Positions 1 through 7,567 of a stretch of 32,997 nt of DNA are shown here, one piece after another (positions within the stretch are counted from its first letter, which is position 1; each line of letters opens with the position of its first letter). The position numbers and the translations under genes are program-made. The stretch is taken from positions 1 to 32,997 of the forward strand of contig JAIXOU010000026.1 in the NCBI GenBank assembly GCA_027486585.1, read 5' to 3'. The stretch is from Verrucomicrobiaceae bacterium. Its GTDB lineage: Bacteria > Verrucomicrobiota > Verrucomicrobiia > Verrucomicrobiales > Verrucomicrobiaceae. The notes under the pieces are model-generated. The model ran no database searches and was not told where the DNA came from. It saw only the letters and a program-made list of their open reading frames with translations.

Positions 1-214
1 CTGGGCGAAAGCAAAAGTGAGCGCCTCCGCACAGATAAAAACCGAATCCACCTCGGTGCCCGCGTAATGAAGCGCCCCAAGTCAAGCACAAGGCCACGGC
101 GCTACATTTGACGGATACGATTTAGCAGTGAATGCACCCTTTCTTCTCTGAACATTCACCCTTTTCTGCTCAAACCCGCCCCTTGCGACTACGCATTGAG
201 ACGCCATGAAACCT

Positions 215-231
215 CATGCCACCCAGGCATG
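215..231 (+). terminator. Possible weak terminator hairpin
   Basis: CATGCC (215-220) and GGCATG (226-231) form a 6-bp stem with a 5-base loop, followed by TTTTATCC on the plus strand. It could end a plus-strand transcript entering from the left, but the stem and T run are short. Confidence 0.25.
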
Positions 232-285
232 TTTTATCCTAGATTCGGGAATGGAAGATCGTTGAGTTGCGCCAGGGCTTGGTTT

Positions 286-354
286 CACAAGGCTTCTTCG
301 ACTCGAAGCGGCTGTGTCTTGGGTGACACTGCCCGATAGGCGAAAAGCCTTGTG
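286..354. repeat. Inverted-repeat element with internal hairpins
   Basis: CACAAGGCTT (286-295) is perfectly repeated in inverted form as AAGCCTTGTG (345-354). Between the arms lie CTTCG-ACT-CGAAG (296-308), GTGTC-6 nt-GACAC (314-329) and a short GCC-5 nt-GGC (331-341). Folded as RNA this gives a closed multibranch structure of 69 nt. It lies ~80 bp downstream of the phoU stop. It could be a processed 3' end, a small structured RNA or a mobile-repeat remnant; the sequence alone does not decide. Confidence 0.4.
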
Positions 355-432
355 GGATCAATGACGGATGCAAATCGGCGGTCAGCCATTCCTGAATCTA
401 GGTTTATTGGCTCTATGCCATATGCCTTTACC

Positions 433-1125
433 TCAACCAAGCGGTATGGACTCAAGCTTTTTCTTTTCAAAACGGATGTCTTCGGCCTTCTCAATAAAGA
501 TGGTGTCTTCACAAATGTTCTTGGCGTGGTCGCCAACGCGCTCCAGGAAGCGTGCCACAAAGATCAGGTGTAGATACCCTTCCAGAGGCGATTGACGCTC
601 TTCCATGACGGAGAGTAAGGAACTGTCAAAGCCCTTTTCCGCCGCATCCAGCTCCTTATCTAGCAGACGGGCACGAGCCGCAGCTTCTGGATCAGCCACC
701 GTGAAAGCTTGAATGCTGCTTTCTAGATTCCGCGCGCAGAGATGATACAGTGGCTCAATCAGCTTTAATTCAGCAATCTCAGGCAGATTGTTGATGTTCC
801 GCGCCCGCTTGGCGATACCACTGGCCTGGTCGGAAATGCGTTCCAAATTATTGGCCACACGCATCGTTCCCATGACCTGCCGCAGATCATGCGCTGTTGG
901 TTGGAATTTCAGTAAAATCTGCATCCCAAGCCTGTCGATGCTTTTCTCCAGTTCGTTGACGTCCTGATCCGCAGCGATGGCCGAATTACACAGATCCGTA
1001 TCACGCTCGACCAGACCGCGCATGGCGCTGGCTAAATTTTTTCGCGCCATGCTGGCCATGGTCAGTACCTGCTCACGGAGAGTGGTCAGTGCGGCATTGA
1101 AGGAGGTCAGAATATGATCGTGCAT
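433..1125 (-). CDS. phoU: Phosphate signalling/transport regulator PhoU
   Basis: This 230-residue protein has the normal PhoU length and two repeated three-helix PhoU domains (about residues 10-110 and 115-215). Typical stretches are MRVANNLERISDQASGIAKR in the first half and FVARFLERVGDHAKNICED in the second, the repeated metal-binding helix pattern of the family. PhoU is a cytoplasmic protein that links the Pst phosphate transporter to the PhoR kinase and holds the Pho response off when phosphate is sufficient. It is the last gene of a three-gene minus-strand group (glycosyltransferase, phosphoesterase, phoU), 26 bp after the phosphoesterase stop. It also has its own Pho-box-like motif, which sits inside the 3' end of the preceding gene. 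No pstSCAB genes are adjacent, unlike in many bacteria. Confidence 0.95.
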   Translation of the reverse strand: MHDHILTSFNAALTTLREQVLTMASMARKNLASAMRGLVERDTDLCNSAIAADQDVNELEKSIDRLGMQILLKFQPTAHDLRQVMGTMRVANNLERISDQASGIAKRARNINNLPEIAELKLIEPLYHLCARNLESSIQAFTVADPEAAARARLLDKELDAAEKGFDSSLLSVMEERQSPLEGYLHLIFVARFLERVGDHAKNICEDTIFIEKAEDIRFEKKKLESIPLG

Positions 1126-1151
1126 CTCGTATCGAATCGGTCTAGCGAACT

Positions 1152-2042
1152 TTATACAGGTAATGTGACGTTTTCGACACTTAATTTAACCTCATTTGTC
1201 ACGCTCACACTTTTAATTCCACCCTTCGGCTGTCGATTCGTGCGCGCACAAAAGTCGTCATAGGAGATGACTTCGAATTCGCCGTTATCGTATTCAAGAA
1301 TAGCCGTCATCGACTCCACCCAGTCACCAGAATTGAGGTAATGGGTCTCTCCGACCATCTTATTGGCAGGGCTGTGAATGTGCCCACAGATGATGCCCTT
1401 GCAGTCGCGCGCGCGTGCCAGTTCCTGAAGTTGCTCTTCATACTTGCCGACAAAGCTGACCGCCGATTTGACCTTGAGTTTCACCCAGCGGCTGAGTGAG
1501 AAATTCTCTTTCCCGCGAGCATGGCGATACCAATTGTAGATCCGGTTTACGCGAAGCAAAATATTGTAGCCGATGCCACCGAGGTGAGCGATCCAGGGAT
1601 GATTCGTCGTGACGTGGTCAAAGCCATCTCCATGCACCACGAGGTAGTCACCACGCTTGGTGTGATGAATGTGTTCGTCCGTGATGAGGAAATTATCCAA
1701 CTGAATGGGAATGAACCGATCCAGAATGTCGTCATGATTACCGCGCAGATAAAGGATCTGGGTATTCTCCTTCTCCATCTTCTTGAGGACGGTGCGCAGA
1801 AAGTTAGTGTGAGACTTGTTCCAACCGCCCGAGCTTTTCAGATACCAGGCATCAATGATGTCGCCATTCATGATGAGCTGATCACACTGCACATGTCGGA
1901 TGAAATGGGAAACCTGAGCGGCTTTGCAATCAGGCATTCCAAGATGGACATCGGAGATAAAGACCGTGCGGGCACGCAGCTTCGACTTCACACGTGATGG
2001 ATCAACTGGGGCGTCTGAGAGTTCATCAATATCTTCGCTCAT
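1152..2042 (-). CDS. PlcP/LpxH-type metallophosphoesterase (probable phospholipid-degrading PlcP)
   Basis: The 296-residue calcineurin-like metallophosphoesterase has the full set of COG2908 metal-binding motifs: SDVHLG (about 30-35), GDIIDAW (60-66), RGNHDD (100-105), HGDGFD (137-142) and a C-terminal GHIHSP. COG2908 contains both LpxH (lipid A synthesis, usually ~240 residues) and PlcP, a phospholipase C-type enzyme that strips head groups from phospholipids under phosphate limitation. I favour PlcP because the protein is longer than LpxH, overlaps a GT4 glycosyltransferase by 4 bp (ATGA; plcP-agt is the known pairing), and sits with phoU in a group that has Pho-box-like motifs upstream. 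The choice is inference; the fold and metal site are clear. There is no signal peptide, so action at the inner face of the cytoplasmic membrane is expected. Confidence 0.85.
   Translation of the reverse strand: MSEDIDELSDAPVDPSRVKSKLRARTVFISDVHLGMPDCKAAQVSHFIRHVQCDQLIMNGDIIDAWYLKSSGGWNKSHTNFLRTVLKKMEKENTQILYLRGNHDDILDRFIPIQLDNFLITDEHIHHTKRGDYLVVHGDGFDHVTTNHPWIAHLGGIGYNILLRVNRIYNWYRHARGKENFSLSRWVKLKVKSAVSFVGKYEEQLQELARARDCKGIICGHIHSPANKMVGETHYLNSGDWVESMTAILEYDNGEFEVISYDDFCARTNRQPKGGIKSVSVTNEVKLSVENVTLPV
1165..1180 (-). promoter_or_regulatory. Pho-box-like motif before phoU
   Basis: Plus-strand reading is GTGACGTTTTCGACAC: half-sites GTGAC and GACAC 11 bp apart. Read towards phoU it is GTGTC-N6-GTCAC. 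It lies 39 bases before the phoU start and inside the last codons of the phosphoesterase gene, so it could drive phoU separately. Confidence 0.55.
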
Positions 2043-3184
2043 GGGAGATTGAGGCTAGCATTAGGAGTTTTAGATTGGGCGGTGAGGAGTTCACCTTCAA
2101 ATTGTTCGATGACACGCTGCCAGCCAAGTTTGCTAGCGGCAAGACGCGCGGCAGCGCGGAGGGCCTCAGAATCCCAAAGCGAAGCCGACTCAAGCGTGGC
2201 AGAAAGAAATGCCTGCGCATCATCAAAGGCAGCCAGGCAACCATTCTCGCCATGACGGATGACTTGCCGTGGAGCAGCGTAGTCATAGGCCACAGGCAGC
2301 AGCCCGCTGGACATGGCCTCAAGCACCACGTTACCAAAGGTCTCGCTCGTGCTGGGAAAAACAAAAACATCTGCACTGGCATAGCAATCAGCCAGATCCG
2401 TGCCGGTCTTAGCACCTAGATAAAGAAATTCGGGATGCTCTGCTTGAAGCGCCTTTAAACGCGGGCCATCACCGACGACAACGCAAGGCGCTTTTGGATG
2501 CTTCTCGCGGAACGCCGCAAAGGCTTTCATTAACAAAGGCAAATTCTTTTCCGCAGCCACACGACCCACATAGATGGCCACGGGTGTCTTCTCATCTGCC
2601 CCCCAAGTGGCACGCAGAGCTGCATTGCGCCGAGCCGGACTAAAGAGCTCTGTATCCACCCCACGACCCAAGACACCGACATCCTTTATTCCCCAACGCT
2701 GAAGCATCGCGGCAGTGTCCGCGCTTGGAGTCAGCGTGCGGGCGGTTTGATTATGAATGTGGCGAAGGAAGTTCTGAGCCACAAACTCCAAGCCAGGAAG
2801 GCTGTAGTTTTCCAAGTAAGACTGAAAGTTCGTGTGGAAACCAGAAACCACGGGGATGCCCATTTTAGCGGCAGCGCGAATGCTGGCAATGCCTAGCGGC
2901 GTCTCTGTCGCTACATAAAGCACATCGGGCTTGAAGCTCTCAAACATAGCCATCATTTTCCAAGTCGTGGCAATTCCCATCCGCAGACCGGGATAACCGA
3001 TCAAGGGCAACGCCATCGTCACATGCCGTTTCAGAGCCTCCGTCTCTCCAGTTTTAGCAGCCAGTGTCGTGACGATCTCAACCACATGCCCACAGGCAGC
3101 CAATCCACCCGCTAAGGTAGAAAGTGTCCGCGCCACCCCATTGATATCGGGCGGATAGGTGTCAGTGATGAGCAGCAATCTCAT
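2039..3184 (-). CDS. GT4-family glycosyltransferase (probable glycolipid synthase, Agt/SqdX/MgtA-like)
   Basis: This 381-residue protein is a GT-B fold, family 4 glycosyltransferase. The N-terminal DTYPPDINGVARTL segment (about 8-21) is typical of the SqdX/MgtA mannosyl- and sulfoquinovosyl-transferase branch. The C-terminal half has YVGRVAAEKN, VVVGDGP and the nucleotide-sugar-binding ETFGNVVLE (E-x7-E) motif. Members transfer a sugar from a nucleotide sugar to a lipid such as diacylglycerol. Its stop overlaps the start of the phosphoesterase by 4 bp, implying translational coupling. In the PlcP-Agt scheme the phosphoesterase releases diacylglycerol and this enzyme converts it to a phosphorus-free glycolipid. 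The sugar donor cannot be read from the sequence. A strong Pho-box-like motif lies 67 bases before the start. Confidence 0.85.
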   Translation of the reverse strand: MRLLLITDTYPPDINGVARTLSTLAGGLAACGHVVEIVTTLAAKTGETEALKRHVTMALPLIGYPGLRMGIATTWKMMAMFESFKPDVLYVATETPLGIASIRAAAKMGIPVVSGFHTNFQSYLENYSLPGLEFVAQNFLRHIHNQTARTLTPSADTAAMLQRWGIKDVGVLGRGVDTELFSPARRNAALRATWGADEKTPVAIYVGRVAAEKNLPLLMKAFAAFREKHPKAPCVVVGDGPRLKALQAEHPEFLYLGAKTGTDLADCYASADVFVFPSTSETFGNVVLEAMSSGLLPVAYDYAAPRQVIRHGENGCLAAFDDAQAFLSATLESASLWDSEALRAAARLAASKLGWQRVIEQFEGELLTAQSKTPNASLNLP

Positions 3185-3251
3185 GATGGCAGATGTAGAA
3201 GGGCTTTCGTCTCACAGAAAGCAGATTTTACTCCTAACAAACCATACCTGC

Positions 3252-3267
3252 GTGACGAATGCGTCAC
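3252..3267 (-). promoter_or_regulatory. Pho-box-like motif before the glycosyltransferase operon
   Basis: In gene orientation the site reads GTGACGCATTCGTCAC, almost identical to the phoB site at 30080 (GTGACGCAGTCGTCAC). The half-sites are 11 bp apart. It overlaps the stop codon of the upstream gene (ends at 3264) and lies 67 bases before the glycosyltransferase start. A TAAAAT hexamer that could serve as a -10 follows about 20 bases after the motif. Confidence 0.65.
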
Positions 3268-4982
3268 CTGAAGACCACATCCACTCCCATGGCACTCTTT
3301 GAGGCAAAACCTGGTATCCAATGCGGTTTCCTAGCCGCAATCAGCCGATAAATCAGCGATAATCCACTGAGTACGACCAACCGATCCACCACGCGATAGC
3401 CACGCTGCCGACGCATCAGAAACTGAATGGCCCAGCCCAGGTGTTTCGGATTCAAGAGCAGCGGCTTAAAGTCTGTCTTGATGCGGTAACGAGCGCGCAA
3501 CCCACGCTTGGCATACTTAAGCTTGTAAGCAGCTTTTGCCTCTAAAATACGCATCTCAATGTCAGGTGCATCTTCAGCAAAGTAGTACTCACGCGACAGC
3601 GCTAGCAAATGAAAAGTGTCACGCATGTAGTCGATATCTGCGACAGCCACGCCTGCACGATCTGCCAGCGACCTCATGCGGTCCAGATTCGACATGCAGC
3701 GCTGAGCACTGCGCAAGGCCGTGTCGGCATCGCGGACAAAATAACGCAGCAGCCTGCGCAGACTGTGACTGATAAAAATGTTCCCCCAATAGACCTGCAA
3801 CATCGGCGGAATGCGCACTCGGCGGAAGAAGAGTTTTTGCTGAGCATATTCTTCGATGTAAAGAAGCTCGCGAATGCACTCGTCAGACAAACGCAGCAAT
3901 TCCAACAGCGCATCCGCATCGCCCAAATGTCGTTCTTTGACAAAAGCACGCACAGCGTCCTCGACTAGCACGCCTTCCTTCATCACACGAATCGTGACAA
4001 AGGTATTTAGGTCAGTCCACAGCGCCTCGGGATCAATGAAGGCTAAACGACGGAAAGGCACCCAGCCACCCGTCTGCGCCCAGACCATGCAGCCGATCAC
4101 ATTCTCTGCCTGCTGTAGTTCGCGCGCATACTGCTCATAGAGCCAACCTGTGAAGCTCGGATACTCACCGCAACCCTCGTATTCGCGGCGCGTTTGCAGT
4201 TCCACAATCTTAGCCAACGGCGTGCGGAAGAAATTCCGATTCAGAGGCAGATAGCGGAAGAAATCGGTTTCCCCATACTTCATAGAAACCACCAAGGCCG
4301 AACTTGTCAGCCCTTTGAAAACACGCGCAAAGGTATCCCGGTGCCACATCAGATCACCGATAGGATAGGCCCCGACTGTCCATGTGCGGAAAATGAGCCG
4401 ACGCCCATGCTTTTCAAAAACCGGCAATAGCGCCTGGAGAAACGTCCGCGCATCCTCCGGCGTCTTGATGACGAGCTGACTGTGAAAATCATCCTTCACG
4501 TCTTTGCCATCGGATTCACCGATCCGCACGATCACACCCGCCACTTCTGGAAAATCAGTGAAGAAACGGTCCAACAAGTCGGAAAGAAAATCATTCACGC
4601 TGGTTCGATTCAGCGCCAGTCGCTTCAGCAGCTCAGGAGTCGCGGAAAAAACATCCATCGTCACATGCAAGCTTAATCCCACGCCCTTCAAAACCTGAAA
4701 GCAACGCCGCATCTCCGTGCGGTAACGCTGGATACGATGCCTCACCTCAGGCTCGATCCATTCATGATCGGCCAAATGAGCCACATCGTCGATAGACGCC
4801 GCATTAAAGCCCCAGGAAACCGCCTGACGTCCCAGAACATTAAGTTCACTGCAAACCGTTTCCCACCACGCTTCCCCTTGCCTACCAGCATGATCCCAGG
4901 GAATCTTCGACCAATTGATCACACGCCGATCATAACCGCGAAAAAACGGCCCGATGGTGTCGATGAGATAGAGTTCAGTCAC
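3264..4982 (-). CDS. Uncharacterised cytoplasmic protein, possible glycoside-hydrolase-like TIM barrel
   Basis: This 572-residue protein starts with GTG at 4982, 47 bp after the TPR gene stop, and has no signal peptide or membrane segment. The first ~350 residues look like a (beta/alpha)8 barrel: YDRRVINWSKIPWDHAG near the start, then VIVRIGESDG, IFRTWTVG, VVSMKYGETDF and a late MVWAQTGGW strand. Acidic residues at strand ends (GESDG, KYGETD) are placed as in retaining glycosidases, and the pattern recalls alpha-glucuronidase-like (GH67) proteins. I cannot assign a family with confidence. The C-terminal ~200 residues are helical and rich in Arg and Tyr. It may be the last gene of the TonB operon, or an independent gene lying before the glycosyltransferase operon. 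Confidence 0.6.
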   Translation of the reverse strand: MTELYLIDTIGPFFRGYDRRVINWSKIPWDHAGRQGEAWWETVCSELNVLGRQAVSWGFNAASIDDVAHLADHEWIEPEVRHRIQRYRTEMRRCFQVLKGVGLSLHVTMDVFSATPELLKRLALNRTSVNDFLSDLLDRFFTDFPEVAGVIVRIGESDGKDVKDDFHSQLVIKTPEDARTFLQALLPVFEKHGRRLIFRTWTVGAYPIGDLMWHRDTFARVFKGLTSSALVVSMKYGETDFFRYLPLNRNFFRTPLAKIVELQTRREYEGCGEYPSFTGWLYEQYARELQQAENVIGCMVWAQTGGWVPFRRLAFIDPEALWTDLNTFVTIRVMKEGVLVEDAVRAFVKERHLGDADALLELLRLSDECIRELLYIEEYAQQKLFFRRVRIPPMLQVYWGNIFISHSLRRLLRYFVRDADTALRSAQRCMSNLDRMRSLADRAGVAVADIDYMRDTFHLLALSREYYFAEDAPDIEMRILEAKAAYKLKYAKRGLRARYRIKTDFKPLLLNPKHLGWAIQFLMRRQRGYRVVDRLVVLSGLSLIYRLIAARKPHWIPGFASKSAMGVDVVFR

Positions 4983-5029
4983 ACGCTTGGTTAGGGCAAC
5001 CTCCGTCAGGCAGAAGACTCTTCAAACGA

Positions 5030-6457
5030 TCACTTAGTGCCTTTGCGCAAAGTGCGTTCGATGTCTGAGATCAGCTTGGCCACGCTGTCATTGGCCTTCA
5101 GTTCGTTAGAACGTTTCAGCAACGGCAACGCATCCGCAAGCTTATTGGCCGTGATGTGGATCGTGGCTAGACGCAAACTGGCCGCAGATTCATAGTCCTT
5201 CAGCTTCACCGCGCGCTCAAAGTAACCAACGGCCTTCGGCGTGTCTTTATTATCTGCGTAATGCTGACCCAGCAGCATCAGCGCTGCGCCATCCAGGGGA
5301 TTCAGCTCAACCACACGTTGTAGCATCGGGATCGAATCACCAGCTTTACCAGAACTGACGGCAAGGCGAGCTTCCAGCTTCAGGAGACGCGCTTCGTCTT
5401 CTTTGGCAAGCTTCCCTGCCCCAGATTCACGCGCCTGTTTGATCAAGGAGGTCGCTTCAAACAAAGCACCCTGCATCGACAAATTCTCTGCTTGAGAGAT
5501 CACTTTTGATGGCTCAAAGCCACCCGCTTCAATCGCGCGTTTGTAAGCGCTCAAAGCCAAAGCGGAATCCTTGCTGACCAAATAAATATCTCCCAGACGC
5601 TGCAAGTCCTCAGGCTTGGCCACACCGCTGCGGGAAAGGATCTCCAGATTTTCAGCCGCCTTCAAATTGTCTTTCATGGCCAGATAGGCCTCACTTTGGA
5701 GACTGATGAATTCCGTGCGGTCAGGGTTCTCACGGACGATCTCTTCGCACAAAGCCGCAGCCTCAGCAGCCTTAGCCTGCTTCAGCACACAACGCACTAA
5801 ACCCAGCTTCCAGTCCAATACGTCAGGCTGAAACATCAGCGCCATGCGATAGGCACTTTCTGCACTTGCCGCGCGATCCAGGGAAAGCAGCGCAAAACCG
5901 TACAAGCCGTAGCTCGGTCCGTCTTGAGCACCCAATCCGATGGCACGGCTAAGATGCGTCACCGCACTACGCCATTTTTGCTGGCGCACGTTCACCATCC
6001 CAAGCCCGCGCCAAGCACGGCGGAAGGAGGGAAATTTATCGACGGCACGTTGGAACAGGTCAGCGGCTGGCTCATACTGACCATTTTCCAGGTAGAGATT
6101 ACCGAGTGTCAGATCAAAGATGGCATTGGTATCCTTCGTGATGAGCTTCACCAATGCGCCAGCAGCCTCCATGGGCTTGTTCATCATGGGCAGGAGCTGA
6201 TTCAACAGCTCACGATCTTTGTCACTGAGAGGCGGCTCCACATCTGGAAAGACGCTGTAAGTGCCCAAGAAGAATTTAGCAAAATTAGGATCTTTCCACA
6301 ACTCCAAGGCATAAGCACCCGGGCGGGGCTTTTCCTCTTCATCCACCGTAGCCGCAGCAGGCGCGGTAGCCACAGGGGCCGGAGCTGGAGCAGGCGTCGC
6401 TGTTGCGGCCTGGAGAACAGGACTCAAAGACAGAAGAGAAAGCAGGAGCGTTTTCAA
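5030..6457 (-). CDS. Secreted TPR protein of the TonB operon
   Basis: The 475-residue protein begins with a signal peptide (MKTLLLSLLSLSPVLQA) and an Ala/Pro-rich stretch to about residue 40. The rest is built of tetratricopeptide repeats, for example LGNLYLENGQYEPAADLFQR, LGMVNVRQQKWRSAVTHLSR and LGQHYADNKDTPKAVGYFER. TPR arrays are protein-binding scaffolds, so a periplasmic role with the TonB machinery is likely. Its start overlaps the tonB stop by 4 bp (ATGA), so the two are coupled. A TPR gene directly after tonB is the known arrangement of TonB2-type clusters (DUF3450-TtpC-ExbB2-ExbD2-TonB2-TPR) in Vibrio and Shewanella relatives, which supports its being part of that system. Confidence 0.85.
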   Translation of the reverse strand: MKTLLLSLLSLSPVLQAATATPAPAPAPVATAPAAATVDEEEKPRPGAYALELWKDPNFAKFFLGTYSVFPDVEPPLSDKDRELLNQLLPMMNKPMEAAGALVKLITKDTNAIFDLTLGNLYLENGQYEPAADLFQRAVDKFPSFRRAWRGLGMVNVRQQKWRSAVTHLSRAIGLGAQDGPSYGLYGFALLSLDRAASAESAYRMALMFQPDVLDWKLGLVRCVLKQAKAAEAAALCEEIVRENPDRTEFISLQSEAYLAMKDNLKAAENLEILSRSGVAKPEDLQRLGDIYLVSKDSALALSAYKRAIEAGGFEPSKVISQAENLSMQGALFEATSLIKQARESGAGKLAKEDEARLLKLEARLAVSSGKAGDSIPMLQRVVELNPLDGAALMLLGQHYADNKDTPKAVGYFERAVKLKDYESAASLRLATIHITANKLADALPLLKRSNELKANDSVAKLISDIERTLRKGTK

Positions 6458-7140
6458 TCGAAACGGAAGGGGAGTTTGAGTTTGAAACTAACGGGCTTGC
6501 CATCGCGAGTGCCAGGTTGGAATCTCCATTCACGGGCAGCCTCAAGGCAGAAAGAATTCACGGCAGGATCGGGGGAATCTAAGACCTCAGCTTTGCTAAC
6601 TGATCCGTCTTTACCGACAATGATCAGCACATCCACTTTACCTTTCACGCGTTTACGCAAATCAGAGGAAAGTTTCGGAGCCACTCGATTGGTTGGAGTT
6701 GGCTTAGCGTCCAGCTGACCACTGGAAAGCATGTCTCCACCACCTAGACCACCACCGCCTGAGCCAGTGCCACCGATCATACCGCCACTTCCAAATCCGA
6801 CGCCACCACCAAAGCCGCCTTCACCTCCAGCGCCTCCGAGGGCAGATCCCAGATCACTCAGACTCATGTTTGAAAGAGCAGGCGCAGCCGCAGCTGCTGT
6901 ATCCACCTGAGCCAGCTCTTTAAAGTCAGGCATTTCCTGTTTAACGTCTTCAACAGGTTGCTCCAGTTTTTCTTTAGGCTCCTCTTCTTCCTTTTCCTCT
7001 TCTTTGGCGATCTCCACGTCCTGAAGAACATCCACCTTAGGGCCGGCCTCCTCACCTTTGGGGATCAAAAAGCCGCCAAACAGGAACACAAAAGCATGCA
7101 GAAAAAGGGCTGCGAGGAATCCGAGGAAAACCTTTTTCAT
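6454..7140 (-). CDS. tonB: Energy transducer TonB
   Basis: This 228-residue protein has the TonB layout. Residues ~4-27 form an N-terminal membrane helix with a His (H15) where TonB proteins carry their conserved transmembrane His. Residues ~40-70 are acidic and Glu/Lys-rich. An unusual linker at ~98-136 is mostly Gly. The C-terminal TonB domain (~150-228) contains VDVLIIVGKDGSVSKAEVLDS and AAREWRFQPG. TonB couples inner-membrane proton flow to outer-membrane receptors. The linker is glycine-rich, not the classical Pro-Glu/Pro-Lys rod, which may make it flexible. It starts 16 bp after the exbD stop and overlaps the next TPR gene by 4 bp. Confidence 0.92.
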   Translation of the reverse strand: MKKVFLGFLAALFLHAFVFLFGGFLIPKGEEAGPKVDVLQDVEIAKEEEKEEEEPKEKLEQPVEDVKQEMPDFKELAQVDTAAAAAPALSNMSLSDLGSALGGAGGEGGFGGGVGFGSGGMIGGTGSGGGGLGGGDMLSSGQLDAKPTPTNRVAPKLSSDLRKRVKGKVDVLIIVGKDGSVSKAEVLDSPDPAVNSFCLEAAREWRFQPGTRDGKPVSFKLKLPFRFD

Positions 7141-7156
7141 AAATCAATACGGCTTC

Positions 7157-7564
7157 TTATTTCCGCTCCGTTGAAAGAGCCACCTTCGTGATGCCAATAC
7201 GCTTCACTTCATCAATCACCGCGACAACATGGGAATACTCAGCCTTGCCGTCAGCATTCACCACGACCTGCGGATCTTTGTTGGCTGATTTAAAGTTCTG
7301 CAAACGGATAGGCAACTGAGCAAAGTTGATCTTTTCTTTGTTGAAGAAGATCTCTCCCTGCTGGGCCACGCTCAGTGTCAGTGTTTCATTTTTGCTCTCC
7401 TTCGGCGAAGCCGTGGAGGCAGAGGGGACGTTCACAGTGATGCCCTCATTCTTGGTCATGGAAAGTGACACCATGACGAAGGTGGCCAACAGGAAGAACA
7501 CAACGTCGATCAGAGGAATGACCTCGATCTTGGCGTGTTTCTTGGCGCGTTTTTTAAACTTCAT
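7157..7564 (-). CDS. exbD: Biopolymer transport protein ExbD
   Basis: The protein has 135 residues, normal for ExbD. A basic cytoplasmic N-terminus (MKFKKRAKKHAK) is followed by one membrane helix, IPLIDVVFFLLATFVMV, with the essential proton-carrying Asp at D20. A periplasmic domain follows (~45-135), with PQVVVNADGKAEYSHVVAVI typical of the TolR/ExbD fold. With ExbB it forms the proton-driven motor that energises TonB. It starts 3 bp after the stop of the long ExbB-type gene, with no room for a second short exbB. Confidence 0.93.
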   Translation of the reverse strand: MKFKKRAKKHAKIEVIPLIDVVFFLLATFVMVSLSMTKNEGITVNVPSASTASPKESKNETLTLSVAQQGEIFFNKEKINFAQLPIRLQNFKSANKDPQVVVNADGKAEYSHVVAVIDEVKRIGITKVALSTERK

Positions 7565-7567
7565 GGA

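Larger units (their letters stand above)
1..432. other. Gene-poor stretch left of phoU
   Basis: I find no convincing gene here. The first ~115 bases are open in several frames on both strands, so a truncated end of a gene outside the window cannot be excluded, but no frame gives a recognisable protein. The stretch contains a small hairpin near 215-231 and a larger inverted-repeat structure at 286-354, listed separately. It lies downstream of phoU, so it may hold the operon terminator. Confidence 0.5.

Noticed and set aside
292..309. TTCGACTC flanked by a GCTTC/GAAGC stem looks like a tRNA T-arm
   Set aside because: The loop would be 8 nt, no acceptor, D or anticodon arm fits around it, and the outer stem pairs differently; not a tRNA or tmRNA.
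285..560. 91-codon minus-strand frame running into the phoU gene
   Set aside because: It overlaps phoU in another frame, has no family character and runs through an inverted-repeat structure; it is a shadow.
433..1125. Expectation that pst transporter genes flank phoU
   Set aside because: No ABC transporter or phosphate-binding protein is encoded on either side; the left neighbour region is gene-poor and the right neighbours are lipid-type enzymes.
1521..2419. Long plus-strand frames opposite the phosphoesterase and glycosyltransferase
   Set aside because: Antisense to clearly recognised, motif-complete genes and without any domain pattern of their own.
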